The position numbers were made by a program, and so were the translations under genes. This document shows, piece after piece, positions 1 to 5,159 of a stretch of DNA of 6,226 nucleotides (positions within the stretch are counted from its first letter, which is position 1; every line of letters starts with the position of its first letter). Below the pieces are notes generated by a model, which saw only the letters and a list, made by a program, of their open reading frames with translations, was not told the DNA's origin and did no database searches. This stretch comes from Rhodospirillales bacterium (GTDB taxonomy: Bacteria; Pseudomonadota; Alphaproteobacteria; Acetobacterales; Acetobacteraceae), in NCBI GenBank assembly GCA_028870815.1, contig JAGWOU010000120.1:1-6226 (forward strand). The letters run 5' to 3'.

Positions 1-441
1 AAGTTTTGGCAGAAATCTCTGCAGCGAAAAAACGGAGCACATATCAGCGATAGAATGTATGTCGAATATGCTGCTCGAGGAATCAGCAAATCAAACATAC
101 AAAAAATTCGAAAGTATCGACAGGTGGAAGAAGATGTTCTCAATGCCTGTACTCACCCAAGCTTTGTCGCTCTATCGATCAACACTGTAGGCACAAATAT
201 AAAGGAAGACGTTGCCTACTCGTTGCCGTTTCACGGTTCAATAGACGAGTCGCTTTTACGTACAATTCATTACGCCGTTTACGTTTTGGGGCAATACGTG
301 ATGATAGGTTATGTTCCAACGGTTGATGAGCTATCAAAATCGACACGAAAGGAAACTTTTTTGAGAGGAGGGTACAGCCATTTGAAGGGCGCGCGCATTG
401 TTCTTCTTGGGCTATTGGACTATCTTCAAAGAGGGCATTAG
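1..441 (+). CDS. Hypothetical protein, 3' part of a gene entering from the left edge
   Basis: I do not recognise this gene. The reading frame that ends at the TAG at 439-441 is open to base 1 (it begins Lys-Phe-Trp-Gln with no stop), so the ATG at 55 is probably internal and the true start lies outside the window. At least 146 residues are present. The protein looks soluble, mixed-charge and mainly helical, with a stretch rich in Tyr, Val and Ile near residues 72-86 (counting from the ATG at 55) that is too short and polar to be a confident membrane helix. Motifs such as ACTHPSF and LPFHGS vaguely recall helical DUF5677-like proteins, but that is weak. Its base composition is clearly lower in GC than everything to the right (about 45% in row 181-240), with A/T-ending codons, so it is probably acquired DNA. 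No neighbour in the window gives it a role. Confidence 0.6.
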   Translation, partial: KFWQKSLQRKNGAHISDRMYVEYAARGISKSNIQKIRKYRQVEEDVLNACTHPSFVALSINTVGTNIKEDVAYSLPFHGSIDESLLRTIHYAVYVLGQYVMIGYVPTVDELSKSTRKETFLRGGYSHLKGARIVLLGLLDYLQRGH

Positions 442-449
442 CGAGGCAG

Positions 450-476
450 GATGGGTAGAGCGAAGCGAAGCCCATC
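450..476. repeat. REP-like palindrome of the GATGGG...CCCATC type
   Basis: GATGGG at 450-455 pairs perfectly with CCCATC at 471-476. The 15-base centre contains a tandem AGCGA-AGCGA. I recognise the form GGGTAGAGCGAAGCGAA-CCC as a short dispersed repeat seen in many proteobacterial intergenic regions; read through, it gives the familiar spurious peptide GWVERSEAHR, which is what the + frame here encodes. It lies 9 bases after the stop of the left-hand gene, a usual position for such elements. Only one copy is in the window, so its repetition in this genome is not shown here. Confidence 0.5.
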
Positions 477-589
477 GCGATTTGCGCTCCCGTGCTAATG
501 TCCGTTATCGCCATTTGGCCCTCAAAAGCAGACCTGGGGCTTGCCCCCATTCTACCAAGCGGCACTGCCTCTGTGAACAACTGCTCTAG

Positions 590-667
590 AGAACCAGCCC
601 CGATCCGCTAAACGTCCATAAAGGGCGCTTACCCGTTACAGGCCGACGCCGTTGAATGGCTGGTTCT
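590..667. repeat. Perfect 10-bp inverted repeat around a 58-base centre
   Basis: AGAACCAGCC at 590-599 is the exact reverse complement of GGCTGGTTCT at 658-667, and the match stops sharply at both ends. The enclosed 58 bases have no ORF and no match to a known RNA that I can recognise. It could be a long-loop RNA structure in the convergent 3' regions, or the ends of a very small non-autonomous element, but I see no target-site duplication next to it. Confidence 0.45.
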
Positions 668-671
668 GAGC

Positions 672-722
672 TTGGGCGTGGCAGCCCCCTATGCCTGAGT
701 AGGCTCGAAACAAGCCACCCAA
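672..722. repeat. Imperfect dyad just past the response regulator stop
   Basis: TTGG (672-675) plus GTGGC (678-682) pair with GCCAC (714-718) plus CCAA (719-722), leaving a 2-base bulge. A small inner hairpin, GCCT-GAGT-AGGC, lies at 693-704. Seen from the minus strand this structure starts 5 bases after the regulator's stop codon, so it could be the 3' end structure of the operon transcript. It lacks the U-tract of an intrinsic terminator, so a role in termination or mRNA stability is only a guess. Confidence 0.3.
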
Positions 723-727
723 ATCCC

Positions 728-1651
728 CTAAGCCCCCTCCAACGCCCTAATCGCAATCGCCACGGCGGAGGTTCGCGTTTCCACCCCCAGCTTGGGGTAC
801 ATCTGTTCCAGATGCTTGTTCACCGTGCGGTGGCTCACATTCAAAATCTGCGCGATGTCGCGGTTGGATTTGCCCCGCGCCAGCCAGAGCAGCACTTCCG
901 TCTCCCTGCGTGTTAAGGGCACGCGGGCTTGCAGCCGTTCCACATCATGGTCGGCGTCCTGCTCCACAATCCGCAGCAGATATTCATCCTCCGCCATCTG
1001 GCCGATCAGCGCGAATTCCACCCGCCGGCCGGGCGCTTCCGGCGCGGGCAAGACGGTGGCGAAACTGCCAGGCGTTTCCTGCGGCTGTGCCAATCGCGCC
1101 GCCAGCCAGTCGCGCATTTCAGGCGGCAGTTCCGCTCCGGGCGCGATCTGCCCCAGCAGCTTCGCCGCCTGATGCGTGGCCCAGCGCAAACGGCCTGTGG
1201 CATCCGCCGCCAGCAGAAACCGGCCCGAGGCATCCATGGCGCGCTGGGCGCTGCGGGTGAGTTGCGCATTGGCCAGATGCACGCGAATGCGCGCCACCAG
1301 CTCATTCGGCACCACGGGCTTGGTCACATAATCCACGCCGCCCGCCTGCAACCCCGCCACCACGCTTTCCGTATCCGTCAGCCCGGTCATGAAGATCACC
1401 GGCACCAGCGCCAGGCCGGGGCGGCGCTTCAGGCGGCGGCAGGTCTCAAACCCGTCTATCCCCGGCATCAGCGCATCCAGCAGAATCACATCCGGCGTCA
1501 CCTGTTCCAGCAGCACCAGCGCCATCTCGCCCTGCAAGGCCACCAGCACGTTGAACCCGGCGGGCTCCAGGGAATCGATCAGCAGCCGCAGCATGGTCGG
1601 CTCGTCATCCACGATCAGGATTGTTGGGCGGGGTGTGGGGTCAGGCGGCAT
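728..1651 (-). CDS. Response regulator: receiver, PAS-like middle, LuxR-type DNA-binding domain
   Basis: This is a 307-residue cytoplasmic response regulator, probably a transcription factor that takes phosphate from the sensor encoded just upstream. The receiver spans residues 10-125, with the acidic pair D15-D16, phospho-acceptor D59 (LLDALMPGIDG), T89 (FMTG) and K111 (VTKP) all intact. Residues about 137-232 resemble a PAS fold (ASGRFLLAADATGRLRWAT), a sensor-like insert not found in ordinary NarL/LuxR regulators, which are usually near 210 residues. Residues 246-305 are a classic LuxR HTH (LTRRETEVLLWLARGKSNRDIA, then VSHRTVNKHL). The frame is open up to an ATG at 1780, but that extension would read through the end of the kinase gene and is Arg/Trp-rich nonsense. 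The ATG at 1651 sits 10 bases after GGAGGAG and directly before the receiver fold, so I chose it. It overlaps the kinase stop by 11 bases, implying translational coupling. The target promoter is inferred, most likely 5019-5159. Confidence 0.9.
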   Translation of the reverse strand: MPPDPTPRPTILIVDDEPTMLRLLIDSLEPAGFNVLVALQGEMALVLLEQVTPDVILLDALMPGIDGFETCRRLKRRPGLALVPVIFMTGLTDTESVVAGLQAGGVDYVTKPVVPNELVARIRVHLANAQLTRSAQRAMDASGRFLLAADATGRLRWATHQAAKLLGQIAPGAELPPEMRDWLAARLAQPQETPGSFATVLPAPEAPGRRVEFALIGQMAEDEYLLRIVEQDADHDVERLQARVPLTRRETEVLLWLARGKSNRDIAQILNVSHRTVNKHLEQMYPKLGVETRTSAVAIAIRALEGA

Positions 1652-4600
1652 CCCGGTCCATCTCCTCCAACGCGGCGAGGAATTCCGGCAGACGCAGCCC
1701 GGCCGCCAGCGCGGAAAGCGGTTCCAGCATCGCCCGTGCCTCCGGGGCTTCCTCGGCCAGCCGCTCCAGGCTTTCCTCAAGTCCGCGAATAAACCCGATC
1801 TGCGCCAGATAGCGCAGCTGCGCGATATGCGGGCGCAAAGCCGCCTCAGCCTGGCCGGGTAAAACGGGTGCGGGCGCGGCGGGCGCGGTTAATTCATCCC
1901 GGGTCCAGTCAATTTTCAGCAACGCCCCGATGGTCTGCAACAATTTACCCAGATTAAGGGGCTTGGGCAGCACCGCGTCATACACGCCATCCTGTGCGCC
2001 GCGCAGTACCGGGGCATGAGCCGTGAGCATCACGATGGGTGTTCCGGCATGGTTTGCATCCTGGCGCAGGCGGCGGGCGAGGCCAAGTCCGTCCAGCTCC
2101 GGCACTTCGTTCTGCGGCATGGAGAAATCCAGCAGGAACAAATCCGCTGCGCAATCCGCGGCCAGCCGCAGGCAGGAAGGGCCATCCGGCGCCGTGAGCA
2201 GCGTGAAGCCCAAAGGTGTGAGCGCATCCTGCAACAGGCTGCGATGCACGGCATTATCCTCCGCCGCGATGATGGTGCGCCGCCGGCCTTTATAGCCGGC
2301 GATGCGCCCCGGCGCCGGGGCGGGGGTCGAGCCCTGCTTGGCGCGGGAGATGAGCAACTGCACCTTGAAGCGGCTGCCCTTGCCTTCCCCGCTCTCCACG
2401 GAAATCCGCCCGCCGAGAATCTCCACCAGCAGTTTGGTGATGGTCAGCCCCAGTCCGATTCCGGGCACGGCAGTCGCATCCTTTGGCACCGCGCGCTCGA
2501 AGGGTTCGAAAATTCGCGAGAGATTTTCCGGCGCGATACCGGGGCCGGTATCGGCAATCTCGAATTCCATCACCTCGCCGGGTATGCGCAAGGTCAGGCG
2601 GATGCCGCCGCGCTCGGTGAATTTCAGCGCGTTGGAGAGCAGGTTGATGAGGATCTGGCGCAGCCGGATTTCATCGATGAACACCAGAGCCGGCAGGCTG
2701 GAAGGTGCCTCGAAATCGAAGGTCAGCCCCTTCGCGGCGGCTTGCAGGCGGAACATGCCGGTGATCTGCGCCAGAAAATCCGGGAAGGTCACTTCCCGCC
2801 GCTCGATCTCGATGCGCCCGGCCTCGATCTTGGAAATATCCATCAACCCTTCGATCAGCCCGTGCAGATGCTCGCCGGAGCGGCGGATGATGCGGATGGT
2901 CTCGCGCCGTCGCGGTGGAATGCTCTCGTCATTCTCCAGCAATTGCGCATAGCCCAGCACGGCGTTCAGCGGGGTGCGCAGCTCATGGCTCACCCCCACC
3001 ACAAAGCGGGTTTTGGCGATGTTGGCGGCCTCCGCCACCTCCCGCGCGCGGGCCAGCTTGGCGTCGGTGCGCCGGTGGGCGTCGATCTCGGCCAGCAGTA
3101 ATTGCGTCTGGCGGCGGGATTCCTCCTCGGCGGCCAGGGAGGATTCGCGGGCCAGCACCTGCAGCCATACGAACACCCCGGCCACCAGCAAGATGCAAAC
3201 AAACACCCGCCAGAACGCGGCGGCGAGCAATGTTGAAAGGCCAGAGTGCTGGCTGGCTGCCTGCCAGTAGAAGGCGGAGAAGATGAACCCCAACACCATC
3301 GCGGTAAGGCTGAACACACCGAGAAAACGCAGCAGCACCGGGTCCAGCCGCCCGCGCAGGCCGGTTGGCAAAAGCTGGCGCATCAGCGCGTTGAGTTGCG
3401 CCCCATAGCGCGCATGGGGCTTGCAGGCATCCCGGCAGCGTGAATCCAGCGTGCAGCAGAGCGAGCAGATGGGCGCCGCATAGGCCGGGCAATAGGCGAT
3501 ATCCTGCGGCTCGAACCCGTTATCACAGACGGTGCACACCAGCCGCGTGCGGTTTGCCCAGGCGCGGCGCGGGCGACGGGCAAGGTAGTATCGCCCGCGC
3601 GTGGCGACGGCGATGGCGGGCACGGCGATGAAAGCGGTGGCCAGCGCCACAAAGGGCGCGAAGGCGTGGGCATAGGCGCCCAGCAGCCCGGCAACGCAGA
3701 GCGCCCCGGCCAGTGTGGCCAGCAGCATCGCCCCGGTGCCGACCGGGTTGATGTCGTAAAGATGCGCGCGCTTGAACTCGATGACATTCGGCCCGAGGCG
3801 CAACCCCTTCACCAGCACCAGATCCGCGCAGATGGCCCCCACCCAGGCGCAGGCCAGCACGGAATAAAAGGCGAGAATGGGAGCGATGGAGCGGTAGATG
3901 TCCAGCTCCATCAGCAAGAGCCCGATGGTGGCGTTGAACACCAGCCAGACCACCCGCCCCGGATGCCGGTGGGTGAGGCGGGAAAAGAAATTGGACCAGG
4001 CGATGGAGCCGGCATAGGCGTTGGTGACGTTGATCTTGCTTTGCGCGATGGCCACCAGCATGGCGGCGGCCAGTAAGGCGGCATGCGGCGGCAGGGCAAG
4101 GCCATAGGCCGCCTGGTAGAGCAAGATCGGCTGCGCCGCCTGTTCCGCCCCGAAGCCGAGGCCCAGCGTCAGCACGCCTAGCACAGAGCCCATCAGCATT
4201 TTCACAATGCCCGGCACCACCCAGCCCGGCCCCGCCGCCAGCAGTGAGGCCCACCAGCGCCAGCGGGCTTTTGGGTCCGGCTTGGGCATAAAGCGCAGAT
4301 AATCCGCCTGCTCGCCGATTTGCGCGATCAGCGAAACAATGACCGAGGCACAGGCGCCGAAGGGCAGCAGCGCGAAGCCGCCACCCCACCGCAGGCCATG
4401 AAACTTTGCCCAGTCGTGCAGCAATCCAGGGTGCGTCGCCAGGAACAATATGGGCAGGAAGTTCAGCACCAGCCAGGCCGCCTGGCTCCAGACCTGAAAG
4501 CGGGAGATGAAGGTGATGCCGTAAGCCGCCAGCGGAATGATGCCAAGCGTGGAGAGCACATAGCCAAGCCGCAGCGGAATGCCGAACACCTGGCTCAGCA

Positions 4601-5018
4601 TATTCGCAAAGATAGAAGCTTCCAGCGCGAAGAAGATGAAGGTGAAAGAGGCGTAGATGAGCGAGGTGATGGTGGAGCCGATATAGCCGAACCCGGCGGC
4701 GCGGGTGAGCAGATCGATATCCACCCCGCATTTCGCCGCCACATAGGCGATGGGCCCGGCGGTGAGCGCAATGAGCAGCCCGACGGAGAGAATGGCCGCC
4801 ACGGCGTTCACTGGCCCATATTGCAGCGTGATGGTGGCGCCAATCGCCTCCAACGCCAGGAAGGAGGTGGCGCCGAAGGCCGTGTTGGCGACGGCTTTGC
4901 CCGAAAATTTACGCGCGGCACTGGCGGTGAAGCGCAGCGCGTAATCCTCCATCGTCTCATCCGCGACGAATTGGTTATAGCTGCGGCGGATCGGGGTTAT
5001 TCGCTGGGGAAACGCCAT
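1641..5018 (-). CDS. NCS1 permease-like hybrid sensor histidine kinase
   Basis: This 1125-residue inner-membrane protein joins a transporter to a kinase. Residues 1-475 form an NCS1 (cytosine/purine permease) unit with about 12 hydrophobic segments and family-like stretches: RAAGFGYIGS near 106-115, QIGEQADYLRF near 233-243, and AQSKINVTNAYAGSIAWSN near 325-343. Residues 495-532 carry eight cysteines. Two more helices (about 562-585 and 597-622) and a coiled coil (625-668) lead to HisKA with H678 (VSHELRTPLN). The ATPase domain is intact: N796 (LLSNALKF), DTGPGIA at 823-829, IFEPFER and GIGLGLT at 853-859. A receiver follows (E920-D921, D964, T999, K1019), then an HPt-like helical tail with no usable histidine. 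A stop codon (TGA at 5025-5027) lies two codons upstream, so the ATG at 5018 is the first possible start; GAG lies 5 bases before it. It probably detects or imports a small nitrogenous solute and signals to the regulator downstream. The ligand is unknown; formamide or another amide is suggested by the divergent formamidase. Confidence 0.93.
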   Translation of the reverse strand: MAFPQRITPIRRSYNQFVADETMEDYALRFTASAARKFSGKAVANTAFGATSFLALEAIGATITLQYGPVNAVAAILSVGLLIALTAGPIAYVAAKCGVDIDLLTRAAGFGYIGSTITSLIYASFTFIFFALEASIFANMLSQVFGIPLRLGYVLSTLGIIPLAAYGITFISRFQVWSQAAWLVLNFLPILFLATHPGLLHDWAKFHGLRWGGGFALLPFGACASVIVSLIAQIGEQADYLRFMPKPDPKARWRWWASLLAAGPGWVVPGIVKMLMGSVLGVLTLGLGFGAEQAAQPILLYQAAYGLALPPHAALLAAAMLVAIAQSKINVTNAYAGSIAWSNFFSRLTHRHPGRVVWLVFNATIGLLLMELDIYRSIAPILAFYSVLACAWVGAICADLVLVKGLRLGPNVIEFKRAHLYDINPVGTGAMLLATLAGALCVAGLLGAYAHAFAPFVALATAFIAVPAIAVATRGRYYLARRPRRAWANRTRLVCTVCDNGFEPQDIAYCPAYAAPICSLCCTLDSRCRDACKPHARYGAQLNALMRQLLPTGLRGRLDPVLLRFLGVFSLTAMVLGFIFSAFYWQAASQHSGLSTLLAAAFWRVFVCILLVAGVFVWLQVLARESSLAAEEESRRQTQLLLAEIDAHRRTDAKLARAREVAEAANIAKTRFVVGVSHELRTPLNAVLGYAQLLENDESIPPRRRETIRIIRRSGEHLHGLIEGLMDISKIEAGRIEIERREVTFPDFLAQITGMFRLQAAAKGLTFDFEAPSSLPALVFIDEIRLRQILINLLSNALKFTERGGIRLTLRIPGEVMEFEIADTGPGIAPENLSRIFEPFERAVPKDATAVPGIGLGLTITKLLVEILGGRISVESGEGKGSRFKVQLLISRAKQGSTPAPAPGRIAGYKGRRRTIIAAEDNAVHRSLLQDALTPLGFTLLTAPDGPSCLRLAADCAADLFLLDFSMPQNEVPELDGLGLARRLRQDANHAGTPIVMLTAHAPVLRGAQDGVYDAVLPKPLNLGKLLQTIGALLKIDWTRDELTAPAAPAPVLPGQAEAALRPHIAQLRYLAQIGFIRGLEESLERLAEEAPEARAMLEPLSALAAGLRLPEFLAALEEMDRDAA
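1662..1668 (-). promoter_or_regulatory. Ribosome binding site of the response regulator
   Basis: Read on the minus strand this is GGAGGAG, 10 bases before the ATG at 1651 and inside the last codons of the kinase gene. It decides the start: the upstream in-frame ATG at 1780 is not needed. Its position inside the kinase gene fits coupled translation of the pair. Confidence 0.7.
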
Positions 5019-5033
5019 CTCATCTCAAAAAAC

Positions 5034-5043
5034 TTGGTTCCAA
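5034..5043. promoter_or_regulatory. Short palindrome TTGG-TT-CCAA near the sensor start
   Basis: TTGG at 5034-5037 and CCAA at 5040-5043 form a perfect 4+4 dyad with a 2-base centre, 15 bases upstream of the sensor kinase ATG, in its presumed leader. It is short enough to occur by chance. If functional it could be a minor operator or a hairpin in the leader. Confidence 0.2.
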
Positions 5044-5070
5044 AGAAATTAACCGGGAAACAACGCAAAC

Positions 5071-5092
5071 GAATACGCACTCTGCCGTATTC
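5071..5092. promoter_or_regulatory. Candidate operator: GAATACG-N8-CGTATTC inverted repeat
   Basis: GAATACG at 5071-5077 and CGTATTC at 5086-5092 are exact reverse complements separated by 8 bases. The dyad lies near the middle of the divergent region, with 52 bases to the sensor start and 67 bases to the formamidase start. Dimeric LuxR/NarL-type regulators commonly bind paired heptamers, so this is the natural candidate target of the response regulator encoded by the same operon. The half-site spacing (15 bases start to start) is longer than the 7-2-7 layout known for NarL. An alternative is the site of an unlinked regulator. Confidence 0.5.
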
Positions 5093-5145
5093 CTGAGCGG
5101 GTGCGGATTTTCGAGGCTGTGAAGATGTTTTTCTTCCAGCCGAAT

Positions 5146-5149
5146 GGAG
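5146..5149 (+). promoter_or_regulatory. Ribosome binding site supporting a GTG start
   Basis: GGAG lies 10 bases before the GTG at 5160. No ATG, GTG or TTG occurs in frame between this start and the upstream in-frame stop (TGA at 5094-5096), so this site and the GTG define the start of the formamidase. Confidence 0.6.
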
Positions 5150-5159
5150 TGCCAGCACC

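Larger units (their letters stand above)
442..727. other. Non-coding spacer between two convergent genes, rich in short dyads
   Basis: This 286-base stretch separates the + strand gene ending at 441 from the minus-strand operon ending at 728. I see no credible gene: the frames open here have no recognisable protein content, and one of them simply translates the REP-like repeat at 450-476. It holds several short inverted repeats, listed separately, and a small G/C hairpin at 535-549 (TGGGG, 5-base loop, CCCCA). None of these is followed by a proper T-run on either strand, so no clear intrinsic terminator serves either convergent gene. The change from AT-richer to GC-rich sequence takes place across this spacer. 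Confidence 0.6.
5019..5159. promoter_or_regulatory. Divergent promoter region between the sensor operon and the formamidase gene
   Basis: These 141 bases lie between the divergent starts at 5018 (minus) and 5160 (plus), so the promoters of both transcription units should be here. The region is AT-richer than the genes around it, especially 5024-5075 and 5106-5136. I cannot place convincing -35/-10 boxes. It contains two dyads, listed separately, and a small GTGC-CA-GCAC palindrome at 5149-5158 that abuts the GTG start of the formamidase. Confidence 0.65.

Noticed and set aside
535..549. G/C hairpin (TGGGG-N5-CCCCA) as intrinsic terminator of the left-hand gene
   Set aside because: It lies 93 bases past the stop and is followed by ATTCTACC, not a T-run, so I do not call it a terminator.
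398..589. Short + strand frame past the first gene
   Set aside because: It is built from the REP-like repeat (GWVERSEAHR) and overlaps the end of the left-hand gene; a known type of false ORF.
590..667. Possible integron attC site (GTTGAAT at 651-657 fits GTTRRRY; nearby inverted repeat; low-GC gene upstream)
   Set aside because: No matching RYYYAAC box at the other end, and the inverted arms lie outside the GTTRRRY-like site instead of inside it. No integrase is in the window.
1652..1780. Longer start for the response regulator at 1780
   Set aside because: The extra 43 residues are antisense-frame-like Arg/Trp-rich sequence overlapping kinase codons, have no receiver homology, and the GGAGGAG points to 1651.
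929..1792. Long + strand frame opposite the response regulator
   Set aside because: It is complementary to an intact receiver/LuxR gene and has a low-complexity His/Gln/Arg composition without any recognisable fold.
2016..3101. Long + strand frame opposite the kinase and receiver domains
   Set aside because: It lies entirely over conserved kinase motifs read on the other strand, and its composition (His, Gln, Gly, Arg) is typical of a shadow frame.
4320..5096. Long + strand frame opposite the permease domain
   Set aside because: Rich in Arg, Gln, Glu and Gly with no domain; it mirrors the codon bias of the real minus-strand kinase gene.
5142..5158. Sigma-54-like motif on the minus strand (CTGGCAC...GGC) upstream of the sensor operon
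   Set aside because: The GG-to-GC spacing is 11 instead of 10, the -12 element is not TTGC-like, and it overlaps the formamidase ribosome binding site about 125-140 bases from the sensor start.
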